A DNA stretch of 64,000 nt, from positions 682,001-746,000 of the forward strand of contig JAQFVV010012446.1 in the NCBI GenBank assembly GCA_028023455.1, given 5' to 3'. The stretch is from Epiperipatus broadwayi. Its lineage: Eukaryota > Onychophora > Udeonychophora > Euonychophora > Peripatidae. Shown here one piece after another: positions 44,893 to 55,385 of this stretch. The position numbers were made by a program, and so were the translations under genes. The notes under the pieces were generated by a model. It did not search any database and was not told where the DNA came from. It saw nothing but the letters and a program-made list of their open reading frames with translations. Every line of letters starts with the position of its first letter. Within the stretch, counting starts at the first letter, position 1.

Positions 44893-45853
44893 ATGTGATA
44901 TGTTTGACTATTTCCATCATCTATGAGGGAATGTTGAATGTATAGAACATTTTAAAGTTTTCAAATACTGTACAAACAATTTAATAGTAATAACACACAA
45001 ATAGACAACACAAGTTAGTAATTAAGCAACATTTCGAGTAGCATTATTTTCCACTCTTCTTCAAGTGTTGCTAGCCTGATATGCACAGAGACAGTATTCA
45101 CATAGAAATCATACTCGCACCTTTAGATTCTTGAATATTGAATTTAGGGAAACACTCTAACCAACTGACTATTCTATCAAAGACAACAGTTAGTAGAAAT
45201 TTATTTATATACAAGCTAAGCTAATGGTTAAAAGAGAAAAACAGATGTATCTACGATAGTAGACCATGTATGGACTAATGACCATATGTTTAGTTGGGAA
45301 AATACAAAAATATTGGATAAAGAGGGTAAAATGTATAGAAGAAAATTCAAGGAAGTTGCTCATATGACAATGGTAAATTATCCTCTATGTTAACCCAGTG
45401 TGACAATGCATAATTTATGGAAGCCTCTAATTAATCTAGTTCTTAAGAAAAATTAATATTATAAAAAAAAAGAAATTGAAGAACTCAAGGATGATTTGAA
45501 CCAAACCTCGTATATTAATCTATCAAATTTCTACTATCTGTTACCTTTGACAGAATAATTCAGTTGGTTAGAGTGTTTGCCTTAAATTTGATATTTAATA
45601 ATCTAAAGGTGCAAGTTCGACTTCTATACGAATACTGTCTCTGTGCATATCAGGTCAGCAACAACTGAAGAAGAATGGATAATAATACTACTCGAAATGT
45701 GTAATTACTAATCTGTGTTGTCTATTTGTGGGTTTTTACTAACAAGTTGTTTGTATTTGAAAAGTTTAAATAAAGTTTAAAATGTTCTATACATTCTACA
45801 TTAGCTCATAGATGATGGAAATAGTCCAACATATCATATCTACACATATGGTT
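44893..45853. repeat. Large inverted repeat with tRNA-like arms
   Basis: The left arm (44893-45187) and right arm (45549-45853) are reverse complements over about 300 bp, separated by 361 bp. Each arm contains AGTTGGTTAGAGTGTTT (A-box type) and GGTGCAAGTTCGACTTC or its relative (B-box type), as in a tRNA-Ile-like SINE head. Downstream lies a CTGAAGA ... CTACTC GAAA arrangement. The sequence before CUGAAGA (AGCAACA) pairs directly with that after GAAA (TGTTGCT), which leaves no room for stem III, so I do not call a hammerhead. Confidence 0.8.
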
Positions 45854-45854
45854 A

Positions 45855-46085
45855 TATTGCTGAGAAATTTGAGCGCCTGAACTGCAAGTCTCTGAATTGA
45901 TCCTGGAACTTCTCAATCCCAAATCAGACGCTCTGCCAACTGTACCAAACTACTCAGAGCAAAAACCACATATGGCGTTGCTACTCGGGAGTTCATAAGA
46001 AATTTGAGTGCCTGAACTGTGAGTTCCAGAATCAATCCTGGGACCTTCTGATCCAACTGCTCCAAACCGCACAGGATACAACCTT
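45855..46085 (-). mobile_element. Two SINE family B copies in tandem
   Basis: Minus strand: GGTTTGGAGCAGTTGGATCA, AGGATTGATTCTGGAACTC, GGCACTCAAATTTCTTATGA ACTCC, then a second unit with AGTTTGGTACAGTTGGCAGA and AGGATCAATTCAGAGACTTG. Both units are degenerate. Confidence 0.65.
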
Positions 46086-46099
46086 GATTGATTATTTTT

Positions 46100-46649
46100 C
46101 CCTCCAAGTTGCACTTGGGTGCAACGGAACCAGTTTAGTTTAAAGCCAATCTTGAATTACAGTTGTATATGGTCAATTTTTATACCAAATAACATACGTG
46201 AGCCCAATAGCTATAAAAATAATTAAGAAGTTAGAAAATATATGTGTGTTATGTCTGACATTATTTTTTTATGCACATGATTACACCACAATGCTATAGA
46301 AATATGTATAGCTAAAATATTGTTAACTATTAAAAAAAATAGATTTACACTAATTAATTTAACTTACAATTTTATAATAAAAATAATTTCTGTTCCCATA
46401 ACATGTGTTTTATGGTTGTCATTTATTATAAAATTAGATGATAAATTTAGCATGTGTGTTTGAAAACGTGAAAATTCATAGAGTGTCGGAAAGGTCCTCG
46501 AATCGATTCCAATTTTGGCATTTTCAATACTTGAACTTCTTATAATCTCCCAAGCAATAAAATGTTTCAGTTATTTATTTATTTTTGTGGGGGGGGGGGG
46601 TATCTTAATGGCACTCGAATATCACTATTATCCATTGCAGCAAAATTAC
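46100..46649. other. A+T-rich DNA, one SINE-B scrap and a G run
   Basis: A SINE-B piece occurs near 46478-46562 (+) (GGTCCTCGAATCGATTCC, TTCTTATAATCTCCCAAGCA). A 12-G run lies at 46589-46600. No gene. Confidence 0.5.
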
Positions 46650-47075
46650 CTTCAACATTTAAATATATTACTTCTAATAACAGAAGGAAACTCTACATAC
46701 AATAGTGCCACCCAGTGCAAGCCTTAGTAATCAATGGATGCAAGAAAGTTTGTGCATAAAAATCTATCTAGTGCCTATTCATCCAATATCCCCAGACTAG
46801 TTTCTGGCTTGGACTTTCATCAAGAAGTTTTAGATCTGAGAGTACTGCAGCTATATCTTAGGATCTAATGCAACCTTCCAGTAGCCCCTTTTACCTATTT
46901 AGTTTAACTATAAAGCTAGGATCTAAAGATGAAAACACAATGTTGTTTTCAATCCCAGCTCCTTCGCTTGTATCCATTGATTACTAAGGCTTGCCCTGAG
47001 TATAACTACTATACGGAGAGTTTGCTAAATGTAAACAGAGGAAATGATGATAATATGATATATCGCTTCTTGTCA
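46650..47075. mobile_element. Ribozyme repeat family A, long inverted copy
   Basis: A minus-strand monomer from GGAAACTCTACATACAATAG through the hammerhead region and on to TTAGTTTAACTATAAAGCTA and CAATCCCAGCTCCTTCGCTT is followed by plus-strand TCCATTGATTACTAAGGCTT ... GGAGAGTTTGC. It shows the part of the monomer upstream of the hammerhead, also seen at 8930-9120. The core (near 46823) reads TTGATGA and is likely dead. Confidence 0.8.
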
Positions 47076-47442
47076 TATATTCATGATTATTATACATTCA
47101 GTATGGTTTTAGAAAATCAAGAAATGCAATTGTTATCAGGCAATTACAATAAATATGCTGTGAGCGTAAGTGTGATTTATATATTACTTTTATAATTTTG
47201 GTTATTCAAGAATCTTTGTGGAAGTTTTTGAAAGTGAGAAAAAATATTACTATTGATAGAAAGTCAGGCATTTGAAATGAGAATTCTAACTTTGTTCTTA
47301 ATTTTATGGCATTAGTCTTTGACCTTTATGAAGCAGGTATGAAGGTGCAATATTTGTTTGATGATGACATTTTTAATTTCAATTAGTTTAAAGTGAAGAT
47401 CAAACCTTCCTCTGGCTTTTAGATTTACAATATGGTGGCTGC
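47076..47442. other. A+T-rich DNA, nothing recognised
   Basis: No gene was recognised between the family A copy and the RTE leader. Confidence 0.5.
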
Positions 47443-47762
47443 AGAAAGGAGTTTGCTATTAACTGAAAGGAGACCCTTTGATTCCTCTTGGAGGCCTTAA
47501 AGGAACCGAGCAGGGCAAATTCCTAATGTCCACTCCATACGTTCTTGTCGTTGCAGCTGTTATTACTATGTGATTATTCATATACTATACGAACATGGAT
47601 GGGCTGCTCACCAACACGCATTAGCCAGCGTGGTGAGTTTATTGGCTTTTTACCTCTGAGTTTAAGATCAAGAAACACCATGGTCTTTCTTCTCAGTGCC
47701 TGATAAGGCAGAATGAATGTTTGTGTAGATGATAAATATTTTTCCAATACATATATACAATT

Positions 47763-49052
47763 ATGACAGACAAAAATAAAGCATGGCCCTTATTCCCAGG
47801 AGGCTGTAAAGTCACCAACCAAGGCAGCGGTTGGTGGCCGAAGGCGGAGGGTGCTAAGAATCCCCTGATTGCGGACCCAGGCTGCCATTTGATGACGACT
47901 TTTTATTTAGGTACTTACAACTGCAGATCACTTTCAAGTGAAGGAAGATTGCAAGAATTAGAAGAAGAACTGTCTTATATTAAATGGGACATTATTGGAC
48001 TTTGTGAAGTTAGAAGAAAAGGAGAAGAAACAATTGATTTAAAAAGTGGACATATACTCTATTATAAAGGCACACATATTGGAAATACCAGTGGAGTAGG
48101 ATTCATTATAAATAAAAAGTGGAAGAACAATATTGTGGAGATTGATGGTGTATCGGACAGAGTGGCAAGATTAGTTATACAACTTAATAGCAGATACCAA
48201 ATGCAGATAATTCAGGTTTATGCCCCAACAAGTTCTCATAGTGATGAAGTAGTAGAAGATTTTTATATGGATGTACAAAAGGCTTTTGATCAGAGTAAAC
48301 AACATTTTAAAATTGTTATGGGAGACTTTAATGCTAGAATTGGTAGACAAATGAAAGATGAAATTGCTGTAGGTAATTTTGGTTATGGTAATAGAAATGA
48401 GAGAGGACATAGACTTGTGGAGTTTGCAGAAAAAGAAAAACTTTATATTATGAATTCATTTTTTGAGAAAAATGTTAAAAGGAAATGGACATGGAAGCAT
48501 CCAAATGAAGGTACAGCAGAATTGGATTATATTTTGACTAACAGAAAATACATATTTCAAGATTGTAATGTTCTTAATAAATTTAACACAGGAAGTGATC
48601 ATCGATTAGTAAGGTGTAAGTTACGTGTTAATGTAAAACTAGAGAGACAAAAATTATTAAGAAAAACAATATTTACAGTTGATATTCCTAATCTTCAGAA
48701 ACATTCTAATGAATTTAAATTAGAACTTACAAATAGGTTTCAAGTGTTAGGAGATTTTGAACATGATTCAGATTTGAATGAAATTAATATGAAAATAACT
48801 GATACACTTTTAAAAACTGCAACAAACATAGCTGGTAGAAAAAAGCAGCAATTGACTAATAAAATTTCTACTGAGACTAGAGAATTTATGAAGAAAAGAA
48901 GGAATATGAAGATATACAAAAATGATGTATTAAAAAGAATTGAATATCTCGAATTTTGTAAAATGGTACGGAAAAGAGTTGAAAATGATATAAGAAAGTA
49001 TAACTGTGAAATAGCAAGAAAAGCTGTAGAAGAAAAGTCTCAAAAATGTTAA
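47763..49052 (+). CDS. RTE LINE apurinic-type endonuclease and linker (429 codons)
   Basis: The protein nicks target DNA for target-primed reverse transcription. The APE-type endonuclease fold is complete by motif: T-Y-N-C-R-S (Asn53), L-C-E-V-R (Glu82), Q-V-Y-A-P-T-S-S (Tyr153), G-D-F-N-A-R (Asp188, Asn190), A-E-L-D-Y-I-L (Asp255) and G-S-D-H-R-L-V (Asp279-His280). After about residue 300 a basic linker follows (K-K-R-R-N-M-K, R-K-R-V-E). It ends in a premature stop after S-Q-K-C. In sister copies the frame goes on into the RT, so the natural product is a single EN-RT polyprotein. The start was chosen as the first ATG of the frame; the N-terminal 45 residues are not part of the nuclease fold. 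Confidence 0.92.
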   Translation: MTDKNKAWPLFPGGCKVTNQGSGWWPKAEGAKNPLIADPGCHLMTTFYLGTYNCRSLSSEGRLQELEEELSYIKWDIIGLCEVRRKGEETIDLKSGHILYYKGTHIGNTSGVGFIINKKWKNNIVEIDGVSDRVARLVIQLNSRYQMQIIQVYAPTSSHSDEVVEDFYMDVQKAFDQSKQHFKIVMGDFNARIGRQMKDEIAVGNFGYGNRNERGHRLVEFAEKEKLYIMNSFFEKNVKRKWTWKHPNEGTAELDYILTNRKYIFQDCNVLNKFNTGSDHRLVRCKLRVNVKLERQKLLRKTIFTVDIPNLQKHSNEFKLELTNRFQVLGDFEHDSDLNEINMKITDTLLKTATNIAGRKKQQLTNKISTETREFMKKRRNMKIYKNDVLKRIEYLEFCKMVRKRVENDIRKYNCEIARKAVEEKSQKC

Positions 49053-49134
49053 ACAACATTTTGGTATTGGTAGGAAATTTATATCTGCAATAAGAAAAAA
49101 AGATGGAATTATTACTAAAAAGAGAGATGACATC

Positions 49135-50715
49135 ATGAAATTGGTAGAAGATTTTTATCAAGAATTATATAGTAATAAAGAACAAGTACCTCCTATATCT
49201 ATTACATCTTCCGAATTGCTCAGAATTTTAAATGAAGAAGTGAGACATGCAATTAAGTGTATGAAGAAAGGAAAGGCTCCAGGAAATGATGGAATTATAA
49301 TTGATATATTAAAAGAAGCAGGTGAAGAAATAGAAACAATTTTAGCAAAGTTATATACCAAATGTCTAAATGATAAAGATGTACCGGAAGATTGGAAGAA
49401 TGCAGTAATAATACTAATATTTAAAAAAGGTGATAAAGAAGATATTAGAAATTACAGACCTATCAGCCTTTTATCAGTTTTATATAAAAATTTTACCAAG
49501 ATAATTACAACTCGTCTACAGAGAACTTTGGATTTCCACCAACCAAGAGAACAAGCTGGATTTAAAAGTGGTTTTACTACAATAGATCATATCCAGGTAT
49601 TGAGAGAAGTCATAGAAAGGACAAACGAATATGAGTTGTCATTATGTTTTGGATTTGTAGATTATGAAAAGGCATTCGATTCTATACACATTTCTTCAGT
49701 GATTAAAGCATTGGATCATCAAGGTATAGATCCAGGATATTGCCATATTTTAAAGAATATTTATAAAAATGCAACAGCAACAATTAGATTACATAATGAT
49801 ACTGGAAAAATCAACATTGAGAAAGGTGTAAGACAAGGTGACTCCATATCTCCAAAACTCTTTACAGCAGTGCTGCAAGAAGTATTTTGTGGATTAAAAT
49901 GGGAAACTAAAGGAGTGAAAGTAAATGGAGAGTATTTAAGTCATTTAGATTTCGCAGATGATGTAGTTGTTTTTGCAAATAATGCTTCAGAGCTGCAGGA
50001 AATGTTGCAGGAGTTAGCAGGTGAAAGTAGAAAAGTAGGATTAAAGATAAATGTTAAAAAGACTAAAGTAATGTTTAATCGATTTGCTCAAAATATGAAA
50101 ATAAAGATTGATTATGAAGAATTAGAAGAAGTTAACAGTTACAAATACCTTGGTCAGATTATTAATACAGATGGAAACATAATGGAGGAAATTAATCATA
50201 GAATTAAACTTGGTTGGAGTGCTTTTGGTAGAAATAACTTGATACTAAAAGGAAATATGCCTATGTGTTTGAAAAGGATGGTTTTTAACAAATATGTTTT
50301 ACCAGTTCTTACTTATGGATCTGAGACTTGGACACTTAATAGAAGAGCAATACAGAGACTTCAGACCACTCAAAGGAGTATGGAGAGATGTATGTTGGGA
50401 GTAACAAGAAGAGATCGAAAACACAATGTATGGGTAAGACAACAAACAGGTGTTACTGACCTTATTGAAAAAATTAAAAGATTGAAATGGAGTTGGGCTG
50501 GACATATTGCTAGAAGAAATGATAATAGATGGACAATTGAAATTTTAAAATGGATTCCAAGAGATTGTAAAAGACCCAGAAAGAGAGCACATGTGAGATG
50601 GATGGATGAAATAAGAAAATGTGCAGGGGTGTTGTGGAGAAGAGAAGCTAAAGATCGGAGAAGATGGATTAAACTTGGAGAGACCTTCATCCTGCAGTGG
50701 ATTGATAATGGTTGA
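49135..50715 (+). CDS. RTE LINE reverse transcriptase region (526 codons)
   Basis: The frame holds the RT fingers, palm and thumb. G-K-A-P-G-N-D-G is at 47-53, N-Y-R-P-I-S-L-L-S-V at 106-115, motif A F-V-D-Y-E-K-A-F-D-S at 174-183, G-V-R-Q-G-D-S-I-S-P at 231-240 and catalytic F-A-D-D at 273-276. K-Y-L-G-Q-I is at 337-342 and Y-G-S-E-T-W at 394-399. The C-terminal part has W-A-G-H-I-A-R-R and R-W-M-D-E-I-R-K-C-A-G. All catalytic aspartates are present. The ATG at 49135 is internal to the ancestral polyprotein and need not be a real start. The stop is in the first TGA of the TGATGA tail. Confidence 0.93.
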   Translation: MKLVEDFYQELYSNKEQVPPISITSSELLRILNEEVRHAIKCMKKGKAPGNDGIIIDILKEAGEEIETILAKLYTKCLNDKDVPEDWKNAVIILIFKKGDKEDIRNYRPISLLSVLYKNFTKIITTRLQRTLDFHQPREQAGFKSGFTTIDHIQVLREVIERTNEYELSLCFGFVDYEKAFDSIHISSVIKALDHQGIDPGYCHILKNIYKNATATIRLHNDTGKINIEKGVRQGDSISPKLFTAVLQEVFCGLKWETKGVKVNGEYLSHLDFADDVVVFANNASELQEMLQELAGESRKVGLKINVKKTKVMFNRFAQNMKIKIDYEELEEVNSYKYLGQIINTDGNIMEEINHRIKLGWSAFGRNNLILKGNMPMCLKRMVFNKYVLPVLTYGSETWTLNRRAIQRLQTTQRSMERCMLGVTRRDRKHNVWVRQQTGVTDLIEKIKRLKWSWAGHIARRNDNRWTIEILKWIPRDCKRPRKRAHVRWMDEIRKCAGVLWRREAKDRRRWIKLGETFILQWIDNG

Positions 50716-50784
50716 TGATGATGATGATGATGATTATCTCTTGCCAATTTAAAGGATAATCTGTAGAATATTCTTAGTCAATAA

Positions 50785-51090
50785 ACATCACATGATCACC
50801 ACCTCTTATGCTTGTGTATAACTGTTGTTAAAACAGGCAAAACTCACCATACATATTGCCACACACAGCAAGATAGAGTAATCAATGTATGCTAGCCTAA
50901 GATCTAGGTGCAGTGCTGTCAGATCCAAGGCTCCTCTGATGAAGGCCACAAGCCAGAAACTGGTCTGGGGGTGTTGGATGAGTAGGCACTAAATGGGGAT
51001 TTTATGCATAAGCCTTCTGGCATCCATTGGTAACTATAGCTTGCACTGAGTGGCAATACTGCGTGGAGAGTTTTGCCTGTTTTAATATTC
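50785..51090. mobile_element. Ribozyme repeat family A, inverted-ended copy next to the RTE tail
   Basis: Left: AACATCACATGATCACCACC ... AACAGGCAAAACTC ... GAGTAATCAATG. Centre: AAGATCTAGGTGCAGTG ... hammerhead. Right: CATCCATTGGTAACTATAGC ... GGAGAGTTTTGCCTGTTTTA. The two ends are inverted repeats of about 100 bp, so the whole is a foldback with the ribozyme between the arms. Confidence 0.82.
50930..50972 (+). ncRNA. Hammerhead ribozyme, family A, intact core
   Basis: CTCCT, CTGATGA (50936-50942), A, GGC-CACAA-GCC, A, GAAAC, TG, GTC, TGGGGG. Core intact; stem I CTCC/GGGG; two bases (CA) are missing before CUGAUGA compared with other copies. Confidence 0.62.
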
Positions 51091-51860
51091 TTAGTGTTTC
51101 AAAAGTAATCCTTAAAATCTTTGATTTGTAATTAATACTTGAAAAAAAATCTCAAATGCTTTATCAGTCATTAAAAGAAAAAAAATAATTAGCAACTTTT
51201 AATTGGATGATTCTCAGCTAGAGACTGTGAATTAATTAATAATTTAAATGGTTTATTAGATATAAAGATGAATTTGGTCATAGAAATACAGCATAAATTC
51301 TATTTTTTCTTTTATGCTTTGATTGTTAACATATATACCATATTACTTTGAATACGACACTCTTTTTATCCAAATTTTGGAGCCATAAAAGTGAGGTTGC
51401 ATCTTAAATTCAAAACAAAAATTTTATTAACTTAAAGACTTTTTGCCCCAATTTTCTAAGTTTAAAATCCTGCTGTGTCTTAAATTCAGCCCTTTATATT
51501 CAAAGTAATACGGTAATTAATACATTTCTCTTTTCACTTTTTACAATGTAAACATTATTTTCTTCCAATAATTTTATTTCCTTACTGTTTCAACTGTACT
51601 AGCTATAAAATATTTAAATATATATATATTCTACATAGAAACTAAATATTTTACTATAATTTTATCTAAATATAAAGATCGGAGAAGATAGTTTAAACTT
51701 GGAGAGTCCTTCATCCGGCAGTGGATTGATAATGGTTAATGTTGATGATGTAATTCATATTTTGATTATATTTGTAAAAATATTCATATACTTTAGAATT
51801 ATTTGTTGTTTTATTTTTTAACTTTTATGTGCACTTTTAATTTATAATAATTTTTACTTT
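51091..51860. other. A+T-rich DNA with an RTE tail scrap
   Basis: 51676-51750 is the last 75 bp of an RTE copy (AAAGATCGGAGAAGATAG, CTTGGAGAGTCCTTCATCC, GTGGATTGATAATGGTTAA TGTTGATGATG). 51600-51670 resembles, in reverse, 55845-55910. Nothing else was recognised. Confidence 0.6.
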
Positions 51861-51867
51861 ATATATA

Positions 51868-53070
51868 TAATAAAAACACAGAATTACTTCTCTATAAAAC
51901 TGCTTTAATATTTCAAACAGCAGACTGGTTTTCATCAGAAAACAAAATGGTTATTTCCAAAATTTAAGCGCTAAAATATTACAGACAGTTACGTATCAAA
52001 TAACAAAACTAATTCCTATAGGCTAAAAATCTTTAAAAACTTTGTATAAAAAATACTAAAAAAATTATTTCACAAAAAACTTATTTTAAAAAACTAAAAT
52101 CATACATACATTATTATTATATATTAAAATATATCAAAAAACAATAAAAATATATTACGTATGTACACACTAAAAAAAACTATATATATATATTCTTCTA
52201 TATTAAAAATAATAATTTTTTGGTATATATTTTTTATATATATTCCACTTCATGCTTGTTCACCTATAAAATAATCATTTGGGAAATAAAAAATAATTAT
52301 TTAGGAAATAAAAAAACAAATCCATAGGAAACCAGGTAATTCAAAGATATGATAGTACCTATATTCATATTCATCCTATGAGGATGTAATGTCTTAAATT
52401 TAAAAATAAAAATCTCTTCTTCTGTTCTTTTTTCTCATGGAAGAAAAATTATCTTCCAATATAACCACTCTTAAATCATCAATCGAGTGATCAGGTAAAT
52501 TGAAATGTTTAGAAACGGGTCTATCGACCCAAGCATCTATTACATTCTATTAGATATACCAAGTTTATACTTTTATATTGGACATAGTTGGGGATATACC
52601 ATTTAAAACCATGAAGGGTATCATATCCCTGAACCATCTTTGTAACAATAATATGTTTGCATGTAAGACGTCTCTTATCCTCACATGAAAAACATCCCTT
52701 TCCTGTCACAAAATTAATGCCAAAAACTGTCCTTACAAGTCTATCCCTAAGTGTCCTATGTCTACAATATACAACTTTAGGTGGATAGGGAAAAACGGAT
52801 CTCAGATAATCTGTGGAATTTAATATATTAAAATGTCTCCATAATATTTGGTTAATATTAGGCAAATCATTGAAGGTAAGAACCAGTGGTATATTTATCA
52901 ACTCACTCTTTCTTTTCTTAGATAGAAGAAGTTCCTGCCTGTCAACTCCTGAAGATTTCACCACTGCCCTATCTAACAGTCCTTTAGGATATTTCGTATT
53001 GATAAATTTATTGTACCTTGTTATTTTGCTGAAGAAATCCCTGATCACTGCAAATTCTTTTAATCCTTAA
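51868..53070 (-). pseudogene. Penelope-like element, C-terminal part, left member of a head-to-head pair
   Basis: A 175-codon minus-strand frame (52521-53048) reads R-H-F-N-I-L, P-Y-P-P-K-V-V-Y, R-H-R-T-L-R-D-R-L-V-R, then G-C-F-S-C-E-D-K-R-R-L-T-C (Cys119, 122, 130), and V-Y-L-I-E-C-N-R-C-L-G at 164-174. The last block opens the GIY-YIG endonuclease domain that distinguishes canonical Penelope-like elements. A stop follows. Further downstream K-T-L-H-P-H-R-M-N and S-L-N-Y-L-V are recognisable in another frame. The RT itself is absent. The 3' flank carries a hammerhead-like core. Confidence 0.85.
51903..51948 (-). ncRNA. Hammerhead-like ribozyme core of the Penelope-like element (F3)
   Basis: Minus strand: CTGATGA, A, AACCAG-TCTG-CTGTTT, GAAAT, ATTA, AAGCAG. 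Core bases are intact; helix II has one mismatch; one extra A as in F2. It lies downstream of the GIY-YIG region, a location known for hammerheads in Penelope pseudo-LTRs. Confidence 0.55.
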
Positions 53071-53089
53071 AAATTGACTGTAAGGAATA

Positions 53090-54170
53090 TTAGCCTAATA
53101 TTAACCAAATATTATGGAAACATTTTAATATATTAAATTCCACAGAGTATCTAAGATCTGTTTTTCTCTATCCACCTAAAGTTGTATATCATAGACATAG
53201 GACTCTTAGGGATAGACTTATAAGGACAGTTTTTGGCACTAATTTTGTGTCAGGAAAGAAATGTTATTCATGTTAGGATAAGAGATGTCTTACATGCAAC
53301 CATATTATTGTTACGAAGATGGTTCCGGAAATACCATTCATGATTTTAAATGGTATATCCCCAATTATGTCAATTGTAAAAGTATAAACTTGGTATATTT
53401 AATAGAATGTAATAGATGCTTGGGTCATTACATAGGTGAGTCAGCAAATAGTCTACATATTAGAATGACCAACCATAGGTTTTGATATTTTACATAAAAA
53501 TGAAGATAGATCAGTTTCTAAACATTTCAGTTTACCTGATCACTCGATTGATGATTTAAGAGTGGTTATATTGGAAGATAATTTTTCTTCCATGAGAGAA
53601 AGAAAACAGAAGGAGAGTTTTTTTATATTTAAGACATTACATCCTCATAGGATGAATATGAATATAGGTACTATCACATCTTTGAATTACCTAGTTTCCT
53701 AGGGATTTGTTTTTTTATTTCCTAAATAATTATTTTTTATTTCCTAAATGATTATTTTATAGGTGAACTAGCATGAAGTGGAATAAATATAAAATATATA
53801 TATGTATAAGATATGTATGTATGTATATAGTAAAATACATATAGTAGAATATATATAGTTTTTTTTTTGGTGTGTACATATATATAATAATATTTTTTAT
53901 TGTTTTTTTTTTTGATATATTTTAAAATATAATGTATGTATGGTTTTAGTTTTTTAAAATAAGTTTTTTGTGAAAGAATTTTTTTAGTATTTTTTATACA
54001 AAGTTTTTAGATTTTTAGCCTATAGGAATTAGTTTTGTTATCTGATACGTAATATTTTAGCGCTTAACTTTTGGAAACAGCCATTTTGCTTTCTGATGAA
54101 AACTAGTCTGCTGGTTGAAATAGTAAAGCAGTTTTATAGAGAAGTAATTCTGTGTTTTTATTATGGTTTT
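53090..54170 (+). pseudogene. Penelope-like element, C-terminal part, right member of the pair
   Basis: This is the same sequence as the left member in opposite orientation. It starts at ATTAACCAAATATTATGG and so is 5'-truncated relative to the left one. The frame at 53285-53485 keeps N-L-V-Y-L-I-E-C-N-R-C-L-G-H-Y-I-G-E-S with more of the GIY-YIG core than the left copy (Y-I-G, then L-H-I-R-M-T). After a shift, S-I-D-D-L-R-V-V-I-L-E-D and K-T-L-H-P-H-R-M-N-M-N follow to about 53700. Stops and shifts make it inactive. Confidence 0.85.
54083..54131 (+). ncRNA. Hammerhead-like ribozyme core of the Penelope-like element (F3)
   Basis: TTTTGCTTT, CTGATGA (54093-54099), A, AACTAG-TCTG-CTGGTT (six pairs, one G-U), GAAAT, AGTA, AAGC. 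It mirrors the core at 51903-51948. Stem I (GCTT with AAGC) is possible with one slipped base. Confidence 0.58.
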
Positions 54171-54854
54171 TATTTTTCCTTTAGTTAGTTCCTATATTTA
54201 TTATATATATATTACTAATTAAATTATTCACTTAAACCCATTAAAATTTGTTTTTAAATTATGCACTATTTCATTCTTATATATTTCTATTTAAGTACTT
54301 CAGATTGAATTGTTTAAAATACTGGCCTGAGATACAATTTTCACAATAACTTTAGTTTTAATTATGTTACAGCAAAAACAATTACATTGCTAGAAACTAG
54401 AAGCATTAAGGAAAACAAAAAGCATAAAATAAATAGTGAAAATTATATAAAAAAATAAGGGAAAAAAGAAATTTTCACATCCAAAATAATTATTATTTTA
54501 TTGTTTGTTCATAATTTGGAAATTAACATTAACTAAAATTGAAAATACATCTTCAGTAATAATTTTTTTATATTCCTCATAAAATTATCTTTCTAAACAT
54601 GTATAACACGTCTACCTGAGATAATCCACAGCTTCACAATCTCCAAAAGAATTCAGATATGACTTCTTCATTTTTATCTTGTTCTAAATGTCAAAGGCAT
54701 CTATAAAGAAAAAGATTCATTCTAATAAAAGATACAAAAGAAATCATCATAGCAATTGGCTTCTCATCCATCTAAAACTAGAAATTGTAGGCTACTGTCT
54801 GTATCACTGATAAAATGAGTTTCATCTCTTCATTTTATATTTTTTTGTGTACAT

Positions 54855-54947
54855 CAGTGATGTTTATATTCTTTATGGATACCAGTGATGTTTATATTCT
54901 TTATGCACACAAGTGATGTTTATATTCTTTATGCACAGAAGTGATGC
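54855..54947. repeat. 28-bp minisatellite, about 3.3 copies
   Basis: CAGTGATGTTTATATTCTTT ATGNANAC repeats at 54855, 54883, 54911 and 54939. Confidence 0.9.
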
Positions 54948-55267
54948 TATCTTATTATATTTATTGTACCACATATATATAATTTATTTGCATATAGTTC
55001 ATTTGTTAGCTATAGACTTGAAAATAATGTTATGAAACATATAGCAAAACCAAAGCATGAACAAGAGTAAACAAAAACATAAACAAGAATCAGAATTTGA
55101 TTATATGTTTGTGTATGCAATATTTGTATACATTTGATTACTAGTTTTACAACACATTACTTGTAAACCATATTATATAAACATAATTAATGATTTTCAT
55201 AATAAATTATTATACTTTTTAAAAACATTATTTTTATAATAGTGTAGGTAGAACGTTAGAAAATTAC

Positions 55268-55385
55268 TATAGATATGAATTCTATATGAGCATAAATAAA
55301 TATATAACTACAATCTAATACACACTAATTTTTCGATAGATATGAATTCTATATGAGCATAAATAAATATATAACTAACACACAC
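55268..55385. repeat. About 67-bp tandem duplication
   Basis: ATAGATATGAATTCTATATG AGCATAAATAAATATATAAC occurs twice, followed each time by ACACACTAATT. Confidence 0.85.

Larger units (their letters stand above)
47443..50735 (+). mobile_element. RTE-clade LINE, full length, one small frame lesion
   Basis: The element has a leader (47443-47762), an endonuclease ORF (47763-49052), an RT ORF (49135-50715) and a (TGATGA) tail that begins at the stop codon, so there is practically no 3'UTR. A minimal 3'UTR and a microsatellite tail are typical of the RTE clade. Compared with the 10955-12895 and 30101-33285 copies, reading should continue across 49030-49135; a small indel near 49030 causes the stop. 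No target duplication was found. Confidence 0.92.

Noticed and set aside
45660-45705. CTGAAGA ... CTACTC GAAA in the 45-kb inverted repeat as a hammerhead
   Set aside because: Bases before CUGAAGA pair directly with those after GAAA, leaving no stem III or cleavage triplet.
46515-46727. Small plus-strand frame across the 12-G run
   Set aside because: It crosses a SINE scrap and a homopolymer and its codons have no similarity; not a gene.
54855-54947. A CRISPR-like array
   Set aside because: The 28-bp units are directly adjacent without spacers; it is a minisatellite in animal DNA.
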